Assembly (NCBI GenBank): GCA_026770025.1
Contig: JAMXDE010000014.1
Coordinates: 496,001 to 560,000, forward strand
Direction of reading: 5' to 3'
From: Craspedostauros australis
Taxonomy: Eukaryota > Bacillariophyta > Bacillariophyceae > Mastogloiales > Achnanthaceae
Length of the DNA stretch: 64,000 nt
Shown here: one piece after another, positions 1 to 11,472 of the stretch
Layout of the letters: each line of letters begins with the position of its first letter
How positions within the stretch are numbered: the first letter of the stretch is position 1
Notes under the pieces: generated by a model
What the model was told of the DNA's origin: nothing
Databases searched by the model: none
What the model saw: only the letters and a program-made list of their open reading frames with translations
Program-made: the position numbers and the translations under genes

Positions 1-1904
1 CACAGGCCTTCCACAATGCCTCAGTGGTAAGCAATCGGCTTCCGTGGTGCTCACCTTGATATGCTGACACGTGTTTCGACATTGCTGGGAATATCACATC
101 GTCTTTCACATTCGTGATGGGAGAATTCGATGGTTGGAATCGTAAGTGCCATCCGCGACTGTCGAACTCCTCGTTGATGAATCTAAGTAGTTCCGTGTCT
201 CTGTGTGGCCCCGCGCCATCCATCTGGTACCGAATCACCACGTTCTTGCCCGTTTCGGCCTTGATTTTGCTGGCGAGCGAATCCAGTGCGGGGATTTCTT
301 TTTCGCGGAAGAATTTCTTGAGGCTATACTTCGGCTTGGGCTTATCAGGTGCACCAACTGATTCCTTGCTGCCTGTGATCTCCAGCACTTGGAAGTACAG
401 TTTACCCTTCACACGAGAGATTTTCATGGGATCAGGAAGGTGCTTGTACTCCATTGGCGAGACCCAAGTTCGCTTGTACGTAGTCTTTTGCGCTGGAGCA
501 TTGCGCCCAACACGCTCGAAGTTCACCTGATACGCCTTTCCTCCTCGCTCAAAGCAGTTATCTGTTGGGGCAAATGCTGTTGATGCAATTGCCATGGTCT
601 TGTCAATGTGACACTTGTGATGCACAGCATGGTCAACAGGCTTAACTCCCATCTGGGGCACATGTTTGAGATGCCTGCAAGCGACAATAGAGTAGAACCA
701 CTTTTCGTCCATGTGGACAAGGACAACTTGCGTATTCTCGAACAGCTTCGCTGATTCCCAGAACACACAGAAGTCCTTGGCCCAGATGTTGCGCTTTTCT
801 GTAGTGGTGCCATTGATCATAGGGAGTATTCTTGTAGAACGGTACTCGCTGCCTTCCAATCCCATGACAAAGTTGCAAATACACTTCGGACCAACGATTT
901 GCGGGTTTCCGCTGCCTGCCAGTTTCCATGCAATTCTGTCCCACGAGATTGCGCCATTGCACCGTCGCAACACATCCTGGAGCTCAAATTGCAGGAAGGG
1001 ACCACGCTCCAACCACAAATCAGCCAGTGCTTTTGCGGATGCCAGCTCTTGAGGCGAAGCAGAGGCATAGGCAGAAGCGATTTCGTCGTTCTTGAACTGT
1101 TGGTCTGGATGTTGAAGACGTAGTTGTTTCGCAAAGGCTGTACGCTGCGTGAAGTACTGTCGTTGTTTGGTGGGGCAGGTGAAGATGCTGCTGCCTGTGT
1201 CGCTTCGCTTCTTGCATTCGAGCGTCTCCGTTTGGAATTTCACAATGTTGCGCCCTACTGTGGTGCGGTTGATACCCCATGCATGGGCGATCAACTTTGC
1301 ATGTGCTGGAATCCCCCCCCAAATTGAAATAGAGAACAGTGTAGTTCCGATTGTCTTCTTTGTCAAGGCGTTTGCTAGGATTACCAGGCTTAGCAACACT
1401 ACGCCCTCCATCCTTTTGCAACCATCCTTTTGTTTTCGCGCCTTTCTTCATCTGCTTTGTGAGCTGGGCGATTGCTGTTGCTTTCTGACACCGCGAGACC
1501 TCGAGAAAATCTGCGATTTTGGCTTCTTGCGATTCCGTGGTAGTTGGGGATGGTGTGGGGGGCTTAGCTTTGTTGTTGACACGCACGGCAGCGACGGAGT
1601 GATACTGGGGAGAAAGGAGGGAAGGCTTAGCAAGGCCACCAGCAGTGCGAGTCCGCGCGAAGGTAGCAAGGCTGTGTGGTGCGCACAGATCCTCACGAAC
1701 GATGTACATTCGGCTCTGCCCCATCACTGGGGTCACCATGACCATTGCCACCTCTCCTGGTGCAAGAGGCCCATCACGTTTGATTGTAGCGCCATCCGTG
1801 GTCTGCTTCATTGCAAACTCAACATGACATACGCCCAGGTCATGGACCCTGCCACTTGCGCTCTGGTGGGGTGCCACCTTCACACAGTCACCAGCGCGCA
1901 GCAT
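1..1904 (-). pseudogene. mariner/Tc1-like DDE transposase, frameshifted and cut by the window edge
   Basis: The minus strand reads as one transposase if a single frameshift is allowed at the run of eight C (1313-1320). Upstream, the frame from the ATG at 1904 gives the N-terminal third. Downstream, the shifted frame begins with a helix-turn-helix-like stretch and stays open to position 1. It contains the mariner hallmark MDEKWFY near 695-715, a second acidic motif QMDGAGPHRD near 205-230 and a third, QPSNSPITNVKD, near 100-135. The spacing between second and third Asp is 38 residues. These motifs are established for the IS630/Tc1/mariner superfamily; the subfamily is inferred. The frameshift could be decay or a homopolymer sequencing error, since the rest of the frame is clean. 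About 190 bp upstream (1905-2090) hold no gene that I can see. Confidence 0.8.
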
Positions 1905-2089
1905 GCTTGCAAGGTGAAGAGTTCAGTGGTTGCAGGATGGTGTGTGCTGTGTTGATGGAGGCTGCAGTTGAGTTGAAAGGCGCGTCGCAACACACACCAG
2001 GCACACGAGGACAGCGAGACAGCGCATCGCATCACCAGCCATCGAAGCACAGCATGGCGCGGCGCATCACAGGGGGCATGGGCAACATT

Positions 2090-3597
2090 GGATGGTGACA
2101 AGGTGCATTGTGTCGTCCACTCTCTCCCATGTGGAGAGTCACAGTCATTCTACATTGTTGTACAAGCAATGGCTACAAGCAGCCGAGAATCAACAGCCGG
2201 TCGTCCCAGATGCGCAATGTTTCCGTTGTCCATTTTGTGAGGTCAGTTTTGTTGTTGTGGAGTGGAGGCGAAATTCGGGACTCGCAAAGTGCTCCCATTG
2301 GTTGGCGCATTCGGTAGAATTGTGGTTAATCTCCGTGGCCCCCAACAGCAAAAACTGGTTGAGAACACCAAACACAACACAACAACACGACAATGGAGAA
2401 ACACAACAAAACTCCTCAAGCGCCGTCGAACGGCATCATCGGCACTGCGACAACCAGCGGTCCAGTGCAAGATATGAGCGCATAGGCGGAACCGCCATGG
2501 AAAGTTTGGTAGATGAGCGAGAGGGGGATGCCATCGTGGTTGATTTGGGACCGTGGCAGGCCCACGCGCACATGACACGATTCGGAGGAAAATCCGCTTG
2601 TTGGATATGGTCTCTGCCTGGAATGCACAGGCCATTCCAACGACTATTGATGGGCAAGACGCATCCAAGAGGATACGATGAAGATGAACACGAAGTTTGA
2701 GGGTCGGGGGTGGCCTGGAAGGTGCCCTCCGCAAGAAACAAGTGGCAGGCAAGAGTTTTTTGGTGGGTGGCGGCGGACACATCACGTGACTTCGCTGGTG
2801 ATGGGTGCCACTTACAAGTCACCCAGATCGCCAAGCCACCCATTCAAGATGTGTTCAGAATTAACTCAGGGATCGGTTCATGAAGCGCCAGAAAAAACAA
2901 AGGTCTGGAAGAGGCTGCAGCCTGGGATGCACACAAAAGGGATTTTTTGGGGTGTCGGAAAAACAGCATGATGACATCATCACATGGAGGTGTACCTTTG
3001 GAGGTATGAACGCCCCACCCATTCTGAACACATCAGTGTGTCGCCAGAGAATGTGGAAACGCATGGGGAGCATGTGGGGGAGCTGCAAGGATCGTATCGA
3101 CGAGATACGGATCCAAATACGAATGGCATCCGCGTCGGAATCGGGTGTTCGAAAATTCTGCGTTTCAGTGCAGGGAGCCTTTGGGATATCCAATGCGCCC
3201 AGATTTTTCTGTCCTTCATGGAGTGGATAGATGGGGGGTGTGCAGAGCCAATGTGGTGCGCGGATTGTGAAAATGCCAGGGGTGATAATGATGATCATGG
3301 GTGCTGAAGGTAGGGCGGCATGGTGCCATCGAGAATTTTTTGCACCCACCACCTGACTGACAGCAAGCCAAAACGACATTAAAAATAAAGTTCATACACA
3401 TTTAACTTGGATATTCAGAATCACTTATAGCCAATCGTCCGAATGCACTGTCTATTTTTAATTTTAAACGATATGGTGTTGAGATATAGCATCATAAGCA
3501 GTTGTTTGGATGGTTTTGGGTGTGCTCTATTTTAGTCTACTTTATCACGACTCATCACGAGTAAAACCCAAAAAACACTCCACAACTAGTGTTATCG
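2090..3597 (-). mobile_element. decayed copy of repeat Z
   Basis: This stretch aligns in inverted orientation with the Z repeat that is split by the copia element (32462-32724 plus 41237-42484). Matches run in order through the whole 1.5 kb. The right boundary is the motif CCACAACTAGTGTTATCG (3580-3597), the inverse of the start of Z at 32462. The left terminus was not recognised and may be lost. The short ORFs here shift frame relative to each other and do not align as one protein with the other copy, so I see no surviving gene. It lies within what was probably an intron or 3' part of the broken plastid gene. Confidence 0.65.
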
Positions 3598-3764
3598 TGA
3601 GTGCATCAACTGCGATCTGGACCTCGTAGAGTAGAAAGAGTGAGCGCTTGCCTACTGGATTGAACGTTGATAGCGATTGGCACACGCCGCTGGGCGCCGC
3701 GCCGCGTGACGTGACGTCACACCAAAAAGAAATGATCTACCATACAACATCCAACACCACTCAC

Positions 3765-3778
3765 GGTTCCGAGAATAT
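3765..3778 (-). pseudogene. displaced coding remnant and splice donor of the plastid-lumen gene
   Basis: Removing the element at 3779-8286 and one ATAT copy joins the plastid gene in frame: the codons for ...DTPG at 8291 continue as I-F-S-E-P from this remnant. The remnant is followed directly on the minus strand by GTGAGT (3764-3759), a good splice donor. The next exon is not visible, because the Z repeat starts about 160 bp further on. The F-S-E-P continuation fits the region after the conserved Cys in DUF1499-type proteins; this is family knowledge recalled, not searched. Confidence 0.7.
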
Positions 3779-3947
3779 CCGTAAGGAATTTTTCGGGACT
3801 GAGGAGTCCACTTACGGCTAAGTGGATTCCTCAGTCCACTTACCATTTTTGTTGTTTCGTAAGTGGACTGAGGAGTCCACTTACGACCACAAAAAAAGTA
3901 GTCGAATTTCGCTCATCTGAGAAAAGACTACTTCGACCACCCCAACC
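3779..3947 (+). repeat. left terminal inverted array of element 1
   Basis: It contains three hairpins: a truncated one at 3795-3816, an imperfect one at 3819-3842 and a perfect one at 3858-3885 (12-bp arms CGTAAGTGGACT, 4-nt loop GAGG). The block then continues with poly-A and an AAGTAGTC...GACTACTT stem. Confidence 0.85.
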
Positions 3948-5619
3948 TGTCACATTTTTTGGATGCTTCGTGTTGCTGCGTGTAAACTTGTGCACACAGC
4001 GATTTTGCGTTGAGACGCACCTCCTCTGTTCTTTCCTTACACAATAACAGCAATCAACACTGACTCTACTCTGCATTATATTGTCTTTCTCTACTGTTAT
4101 GCTACAGTCATCCTTGCAAGCCTCTTGTGCGTGGAAAACGTTGGTGTACATAATTCGTATTGCATATCATCGTTTCTGCTTCCTTCCATGCAGACCGTGA
4201 GTTATGACCTCTGTATCTCTGCTCTGGATCCTGGCTTCGGCGTCTGCCTTGTGCGCAGCTTGTATTGCTGCTTCCAGATTCAGGACAGGCACCCTTGAGC
4301 TAATTATTGTGGCCGTGTTTGTTTGATGTGCCTTGGCAGTGGTGGCTTCACCGTCGGCGTTGTCATTGCTTTCGTTGCTCACCTCTCTTGCTATCTCTGT
4401 TGCTGCATTTGTAGCTTTGGCGGTTGTCTCATCTGTGTTTGCGCTGATAAAGGCATTCATTGTGGTGGCTTCTCTCATTGATGCTGGGCCTTCACCTTCT
4501 CTACCCATTCGACAGGCTCCTTGTGCACAATTCGATGACATAAGTTGTGAACAATGATTGCGTCCGCTCCTTTTGCGATGTTTGTTAATGCCATGGTTAG
4601 GGTAATGCCACATGTCGTGAGCCACTCCTGTTTGTCAGCTTCAATGTATCAGCAAGCATACAAGTTGCATCCTGGACAGATCCAGTGTCAACACACTGAA
4701 CAGGCAACACAGGTTCTCCTCACATCTGGACAGTACCTTGCTGCATGCTCACCCTGCCGCAATCATTTGGTCATTTTGATCTCCTCCTTGGGATCCATCG
4801 TGGATAGGCTGGCAAGCATTCCTTTTTATTTTGACGGTCCTCGGGGCATCCCTGTGGCTGCATCTCGCCATCTTCGACGGCTGACCCGCCTGCTGGAATG
4901 ATATCAGTGTTGTGGGTCGCTGTCTCCGTGCCTCCCTTTTGTTTCTTGCCCTTTCTTTTGTCTGCAGCCATGACTGCGAGCAACTTGCGCAACCGAGCAA
5001 TGATTCATCCCATCAACTTGTTCAGGATTCACTCATGATTTACTCTGCTGGGATACTGTTCGATGGTGCCAGTGTGGCCTGCTTCAATTTCACGCTCGGA
5101 GTGTGCCTCTGTTGCGTAGTGAATCAATCAATGCAGTGCCACAAACATGGTTTGTAGCTGTCAACCGACTGCTATGCAATGGATTGTTGCAATGAGTGGG
5201 GACGCTTTGTGCTGCTGGATGAGCTTTGTTGTTATGTCAGACCCACCATTCAGGCAGTTCCATACAGCACAGTTCAGGGGAGGAACGTCTTCACTGGAGG
5301 TACTGGGAAAGCAAGAATGTTGTGGTGGGTTTGTCAAATCTTCTTGTGACGGAATACACCATCCCCTGTGATGTTCCGCAGGTTCTTGCTTGACCTGCAG
5401 AACTTGTTCGTCTTTGGGTTCAGCTTGAGAAACTCTGTATCGAGCGCCTTGGATGATTGCTGATCTGCCTCTGGAATTTCAGGGAAGGCAAACGCCAAGA
5501 GCAAATGGGATGCATCTTCAGGAACGTTCTCAGAATGATGCAAGAGGCCAAGGGAAAACCTCGTTCCTATAATGCACAGGATGTTTCCCTTTTTGTCTCC
5601 TGTCACCCAATCGAGCATT

Positions 5620-6709
5620 CATGTGAGTCAGTGGTTGTGGAAAAGGGATCCACAGTTGTGTGAGAAGACAGATGAGGTTGGTACGGAACAAAGCGAAGCC
5701 ATTCGGACATGGAGAACCTGTGTTGCATTTGCCACAAGGCGCACTTACCAATCACAATCAGAGCTCCTCTCACACCATAGACACATATGCATGGTGAAGC
5801 ACCTGAATCATTTCTTCATCTGCCCGGAAGAGTGAGCGATACGTTTCATCTTGTGCATTCAGATATAGATGGGTGCTAGTTGGGAAATTGTGCACATGTT
5901 CCACATTTCCGATGCGACTCCCCTTTCAGTTTTGTGTTCTGAGTTGTTCTCGTCTTCATCTCTACAATGAATACCTCATTGTGTGCATCATTGGTTGGAT
6001 CCCCCACAATGCTCAGGAAATCGATGGAGGCAGATACGTAGGTTTTGCTCTGTTTCTGGACGAGGCCAGCATGAAATGCGGCCTTGATGGTCGTGTTGAT
6101 TCCACTCACATGTTCGCAGTCCATGGCTGCTCTCATCAGTAGTTCCTCGTTTGCGTGTCCCAGATGTGTGTAGGCATAGGATTTACCATGCCAGGCCTTC
6201 ATGAACCATGCCTGCAAAGCTGTTGTTGCAAGCCGTTGCTGCAGTTCCAGAAACTGGGGTGATGCGGTGCCATCACTTCCTTTGCTGGGCACATCATTTT
6301 CGTTGCATTCTCCTTGTGTATCAGTCTTGAGACTGGAGCTACTGTTCCTTGTTGCTGCCGTGGCTTCTTCTGCATTGATGGACAGGGATGACAGAGTGCT
6401 GTGCTCTGAGCTACCTCTATTTTTGCGAGCAGCTGTGCTATCATCTGGTAGGCATGCGTCAGTGAATGCTGATGTGTCTGCAGCCTCTGCTCTACTGGAA
6501 GCACCTGCATTCGACACGGATGTGGCAGTAGTGGGTGGACCAGAGGCAGATGTGCTCGGTGCTACAGTGTTGGAAGCTGGCGTGCCTGATGTGCAAGGGG
6601 TTGGTGTGTTGAATGTGGACGATGTAGATTGTGAGGCAGGTGAGTCCGAAGTCTTGGGTGCAGATGCCGCAGCTGCGACTGTTTCAGTGGGGTGTGCGTT
6701 GCATGCCAA
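5620..6709 (-). pseudogene. YqaJ-like PD-(D/E)XK nuclease of element 1, frameshifted
   Basis: The ORF from 6709 to 5876 has a long Ser/Thr/Pro/Ala-rich linker and then a globular part from about 6230 downwards. Within it are GHANEELL (a helix with the expected Glu), SASIDFLSI with the catalytic Asp, and FIVEMKTR with the E-x-K pair, in the order expected for YqaJ-type exonuclease folds. The frame stops near 5876, but a shifted frame continues the domain to about 5620 with a helix-rich tail (YRSLFRADEEMIQVL). This indicates one frameshift near 5885. Such nucleases are known from phages and from some eukaryotic DNA elements. The family call is from motif layout only. Confidence 0.55.
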
Positions 6710-8097
6710 AGTTTGAAGATATGGAGGATTGAGCTGGAGATGAAGGGAGAGCGAAAGTGCTGGCGACTGAGGTTGTAGATGTTCAAGTCTGCCGAGCAGA
6801 CAAAGATTGTCCTTGATGGCAGTGGACGGACTTTGCGCGCCTTGATGCTGGTGTGAGTCGAGATGGCCTCGTCCATCTAGAAGTAGATGACCTTGTGCTG
6901 TGCGTTGTAGATGTGGATGGAGGAGGAGCTGATACGACAGACATCAGTGCGGACGATGTGAATGAAGGGGAGGCACAACAACTGCATGTACTAGGTGCAA
7001 TTGTATACCTGCCAGAGTCGCGGTTGATGCTGGCTGCAGCATCACTTGACTGCTGGGTTGCAGCAGCCTGGGCAACACTGACTCCCTTCTCACGGGCGAT
7101 GCCGTGCGGGTCCTGCAGTTGTTTGTCGTCTGGCTAGGAGATGGGATGGAATGGTTTGCATTGGTCGAAGCATCCATCATTGCAGTCTTGTAGAGGATGT
7201 CCATGTCCTTTGAAAGCTGCTTCATGCACAGCCATTGAAAACGGTTTGGCGGCATTGTGCAGTGCTTGCAATTTTCCTTCCCATGGGTGCTCAGGGTGAG
7301 GCTGAGCTTGTTTTGCAACGTCTTGGCTGGACGCTTGTTTCCGTTGTGCGAGCACAGACAGGTGCAGACTTTCTGCTGAGCAGTCATCCTCTGACCATTG
7401 CGCAACAGAGGCTTGTAGGTTGGCCTCCAATTTCGATGAGTTGTCTTGTTCATTTGTGAGCTGCTTGTAGTGCACCTTTGCATCAAGCAAGGCCTTTCCC
7501 ACAGCAACACAAACTCTGTCATGTTGGGATCCAGCATCATTGGGGATGATGATGTTGGCGGCAGCAACAATGGCAGCAATCAGCATGGCTGCTGGTGCAT
7601 CGTTGGCCACATGACCATTGCCAACAGGGTAGACTCCAGTATCGACGTTGTTGGCATCAACATTGCTTTCATTGTGGACACCAAGGATGTCATCAGTGTT
7701 GTCACTGTCAAGATCGATTGGGGTATCAATAACCTAGTCTTCGTATGAACTGTTGGTGTCATTATCGCTGTGGTTGGTGGCGTCTGCTATGTGCTCGATG
7801 AGAGATGCGATGTCAGGCAAAGTACTCACAATGAAACAAGCTTCTTGAAGCTGGTGGGAACCTAAACAGTGTTATATTAGAGGAACATTTGATGATGAAA
7901 GACGTTGATGGTACTGAAGGGGACGGCAATTACGATAAAAAGCTTGTGGTTACACGCAAAGTTGTTGTGTTACCGTTTACAAGTCTATTGAAGTCCAAGG
8001 ATGCGGTTGACAACACGTAAATCAACGCGACAAAATACGAAGCCAGCATCACAACCAGAACGCAACCGAGAGAAACAGGGAATTTGGAGGAGGTGGA

Positions 8098-8286
8098 GTG
8101 GTCAAAGTAGTCTTTTCTCAGATGAGCAAAATTCGACTACTTTTTTTGTGGTCGTAAGTGGACTGAGGAGTCCACTTACGGTAACTGGATTGAGGAGTCC
8201 ACTTACGAAGCCCAAAAATGCAAGGGGGTCGTAAGTGGACTGGTGAGTCCACTTACGAAAACGCCCACACAAAAAATTCCTTACGG
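8098..8286 (-). repeat. right terminal inverted array of element 1
   Basis: Inverse partner of the left array. Hairpins lie at 8153-8180 (same arms and loop as 3858-3885), 8181-8207 (imperfect) and 8230-8257 (same arms, loop GGTG). The outermost 30 bp, ending CCTTACGG, are nearly identical to the end of the element at 45167-45200. Confidence 0.85.
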
Positions 8287-8722
8287 ATATGCCAGGCGTG
8301 TCATCCTGGCTGGCTGTGCACCCTGCCCCACCACGAAAGCCCATTGTGTGGGGACAATCGGCAAGCAGCCCATCCCACACTCCGAGGCACTTGGCATCGT
8401 TGCAGTTGGGATCCTTTCCGATGGTCTCGGCGGCCTTGACCGTTGCAGGATTGGCAATTGCGATCGCCGCAACGACGCCGGCATGGAGAAAGCTGCGCCG
8501 AGCATTGAGCTGACCTTGTGGGATCGCGGAGTGCTGCACTTGATGGCGAGCACGATGGTCGCAAGTTGACTTCGGCTGCGAGTCAGTGATACTCCAACCG
8601 AAGGCTGTGGGGCTGATGATCGACGAAAGCACGCCAAGTAGCAACACGTGCTGGGTGCTTCTGCGACGAAATCGCGCCCCACTTCTCCGTTGCAGTGTCG
8701 TCATCGTCGTCGTCATCGTCAT
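8287..8722 (-). pseudogene. thylakoid-lumen protein, DUF1499-like, truncated by element 1
   Basis: The likely start is the ATG at 8722. An ATG lies further upstream at 8935, but the peptide from 8722 begins with basic residues and then a hydrophobic signal peptide ending SPTA|FGW. The Phe after the cleavage site is the diatom-type plastid import motif. A transit region follows, then ARRSFLHAG with a hydrophobic stretch ending VKA|AE, a twin-arginine thylakoid signal. The mature part has two short Cys-bearing segments (NCNDAKCLGVWDGLL and GAGCTASQDDTPG), typical of the start of DUF1499-type lumen proteins. Coding is cut at 8290 by element 1; the next in-frame bases are at 3778-3765. Without excision the ORF runs into the terminal array and stops near 8102. 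Targeting is well supported; the family is tentative. Confidence 0.75.
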
Positions 8723-8935
8723 TGTGATGGTGATCGATCCTTCTACTCCAAACCAACGCTGCACTCCAATGCTATTCCGTTGCGTCGTTGCGTCTGTCTC
8801 TCCTGTCGATGCTCGTTGGTGACCGTAACGATCTACTTCATGCTCTGGATTCTGGGAAACCTCCGGACTCAGAACGATCACCAACACCACCAACGCCACC
8901 AACGCCAGACAGTATCCGCGGCACATCCTCACCAC

Positions 8936-10122
8936 CGAATCCTTGATGTTGTTGGATGGGTTGTGTTGGTGTCATTCGTATCTTTTCAATATCTTCTTGC
9001 GTTCGTTAGTCTTGATGTTGAAGGACGAACCTGTCCGTCAACGTGACATTCCGTGTTGAATTGGTGCAGAATGAGTTTTCGAACACTTTACGAACGACAG
9101 AGAACTCCTTCGAACGAAAAGAACAATCATGATTGGAAAACTCGTGATTCGACGGTCGACTCGATTGGTTGTGAGAAAGGAACTTCAACCTCGACTGTGG
9201 GAAGGAATTTCGCTTTCGTTTGGATGGTGCGACATGCGTAGATTTTTGTACTAAGTATACTGAGATTCACTCCGCTTCAACAGGAACAGAGATTCCTTGA
9301 GCCGGCTTGATTCGATGAACCATGACGTACTTTTTCTTGCAGTTGTTTGGTTTGCTGATTGGTGTCTGAGTTGTGATTGACTCATGATGTCGATGGGGGT
9401 TGAGCTTCGGTGACACGATACGATTCAGTGGCTGTGGGGAATCTTCGTCCATCAGAGCGCGTTTCGTTTGCGGTGGAGGAGTTCGTTTCTCTTCGTGTCT
9501 GTGTTGCGCCGTTTTTTTCTCGGAGAGTCCGGGTTTCAGCTGTTCATCGTGGTGGATTCATCGCGCTAAATGTTCGATTGATCACGTAAGAGGTCCGTCT
9601 CGCGATACGCCGTGCTGTATCGTGTTGGATGCAAACCTGGTTGAAGTCAGCAAAACGTGAAAAGTGAACCATTTGCTGTGCCGCGAACCGTGCAAGTACA
9701 GACAGCAGTACCTGTGCGTAGCAAGTATACGTGAAGCAACTGCACTGCCCACCACCCACCCACCAACAAACACAAAATCCCAATCAACCACACAAGATCA
9801 ACGCCCACATCCACGCAAGCCGCAGCATCAGCATCAGCATAAAACAACCAGAGCGGTTGCGATCAAGATCGGCATCAACATCAACAAGGACACCCAACGC
9901 CCATAAAACCAACAGCATCAACAACATCGGCAACACCAAAGAAGAAAGGAAAGGAGAGACACGTCGCAAGTGAGATCCAAAGCAATCCAATTCAAAGGAA
10001 AGCAAAGGAAAGCAAAGGAAACGAACAAACGGAGAGAAAGATCCGAGAACGGCAGAACACAAACGCACGAACACAGACAGGAACATCAGAACCCAAATCA
10101 AAGCCAAATATCATCCCTCACC
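8936..10122. other. intergenic region and bZIP upstream region
   Basis: No convincing coding sequence is seen on either strand. The last 350 bp before the bZIP start are rich in CAACA and CATCA repeats with few T, as expected for a 5' leader in this genome. An upstream in-frame ATG at 9970 exists but has weak context. Confidence 0.5.
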
Positions 10123-11148
10123 ATGACGACCATCATGCAACCGCAGATCACGCCGATTGCGTTCACCTCACAGATCCTCAGCCAAGACACAAGCGCAGTG
10201 ACTGCACCGGTGGGCATGACTTCGATGGAAGCAAGAAACCGCAGCTGTGACATCATGTTGACTCAGCACAACGACGCAACAAGCACCGCCACGACAGCAC
10301 CAGTAGTCGTGCCAGACAGCGCTGCTTCGTGCACAACTTCGCCTACTGCCACCACCATCACCACAGCAGCCACAGCAGCCACAACAGTCACAGCAGCCAC
10401 AACAGTCACAACCACCACCACTACTGCCACCGCAACAACCACCACAGCTGGACCAGCACGAAAACGCACGAAAACTTCAGGATCGAGCGCGGCAACCAGC
10501 AAGAAAGCCAAGAAGCCGCAGATGAGATACGACCCCGACGTGCCGATGACCAAGGAGCAGGCCGCCGTCTGGCGTCGCGAACAGCGCAGGAAGCGCAACC
10601 GGGAGAGCGCGGCCGCGTCCCGCCAGAAGCAGCGCGATCGCATCACCGAACTCGAAGTCGAGATCAACGGTTACCAGACCAAGCACTCCTCCATCATGGC
10701 CAGGATTCAAGAATTGGAGCGCATCGCCGCCGCCAAGCAGATCACCATCACATCCACCACCGAGACTCCGGCTGCCACAGACACCGACACCACTCCTTCC
10801 ATCACTGTCATGCAGCCAGAATGCGTCACTGATGACGAAGCATCCCGTGCTGGTCGACACTCTGACGCCAGCAGCATCTCCGCCGATGCCACCGCATGTC
10901 CGCACACGACCGCACCAGCTTCGCCTGGACCGGCGTTCGTGCCTTCCTCGCTTCCCGTTGCAGTCTCACCCATTCCGTCTAACGTTGACTTTCTTGATTT
11001 CTCCCACACGCACATGCCACAGACACAGACACAACAAGAGCAGAAGCTCAGCCTTCTGGATGAGGTCAACGTTGCCATCCCAAGCACACACCAATTGAAC
11101 ATGGATCAGCCACCACTAAGGATTATCTCACGACAAGCTACGTCATGA
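10123..11148 (+). CDS. bZIP transcription factor
   Basis: 341 codons from the ATG at 10123 (context CTCACCATGACG), preferred over the in-frame ATG at 9970 because the extra 51 residues are basic low-complexity leader. The N-terminal half is Thr/Ala-rich. Residues about 150-200 hold a Lys/Arg-rich nuclear-localisation-like segment and the basic region RKRNRESAAASRQKQRDR with the N-x7-R signature, followed by a short leucine zipper (heptads from ITELEVEI to about IQELERI). The C-terminal third is Ser/Thr/Pro-rich. It should bind DNA as a dimer in the nucleus; the zipper is short, about three heptads. The RRKRNRESAA... form is common in stramenopile bZIPs. TGACGTCA-type sites, the classic target of such factors, occur in the copia LTRs of this window. 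Confidence 0.9.
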   Translation: MTTIMQPQITPIAFTSQILSQDTSAVTAPVGMTSMEARNRSCDIMLTQHNDATSTATTAPVVVPDSAASCTTSPTATTITTAATAATTVTAATTVTTTTTTATATTTTAGPARKRTKTSGSSAATSKKAKKPQMRYDPDVPMTKEQAAVWRREQRRKRNRESAAASRQKQRDRITELEVEINGYQTKHSSIMARIQELERIAAAKQITITSTTETPAATDTDTTPSITVMQPECVTDDEASRAGRHSDASSISADATACPHTTAPASPGPAFVPSSLPVAVSPIPSNVDFLDFSHTHMPQTQTQQEQKLSLLDEVNVAIPSTHQLNMDQPPLRIISRQATS

Positions 11149-11472
11149 ATCAACCAATCAACCATTCAAACAAACACACATACACACACACCAATCCAAA
11201 CCAGTCAGCACCCACCATCCAACAAAGCCTGACTGCCGTACCCATCGTCGTCGATGATTGGGTGAGATCGAGGTCACAAACCGACGAGACTTGGTCGCCG
11301 CCGCGCCCAATGGACATTTGATGCCAAGAGAGTACTCAGCAGCAGCTTCAACGCTCTGCGGTCTCTCGCTATTGGCTTCTCCCCCCGCAACACTGTCGGT
11401 GGCATGCATGCACACGCACGCATGCCACCATCGCACAGTTTGCTCTAATTACGTTCCGGTTCTAGCGATAGA

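Larger units (their letters stand above)
3779..8286. mobile_element. ATAT-flanked element with palindromic terminal arrays (element 1)
   Basis: A 4508-bp insertion bounded by inverted termini beginning CCGTAAGGAATTTTT and flanked by ATAT at 3775-3778 and 8287-8290. Its boundaries are confirmed because excision restores the reading frame of the host gene. Each end holds three hairpin-forming palindromes, then a conserved 68-bp block (3880-3947 and 8098-8165, about 62 of 68 identical) with its own AAGTAGTC/GACTACTT stem. The interior holds only decayed minus-strand coding remnants: a nuclease gene (about 5620-6709), an Ala/Thr-rich ORF (4167-4625), a Ser/Thr/Gln-rich ORF (7134-7610), and a fragment near 5160-5330 with the motif WNCLNGGSDITTKL. 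I recognise no DDE or tyrosine recombinase. TSD length could be 2-4 bp because ATAT is itself repetitive. Confidence 0.85.

Noticed and set aside
3700-8290. CRISPR-like array, because similar short repeats recur
   Set aside because: The repeats are palindromes at the two ends of a transposable element, not spaced by unique equal-length spacers.
9970-10122. N-terminal extension of the bZIP protein from the upstream ATG
   Set aside because: The extra residues are low-complexity basic leader, and the ATG at 10123 has much better start context.
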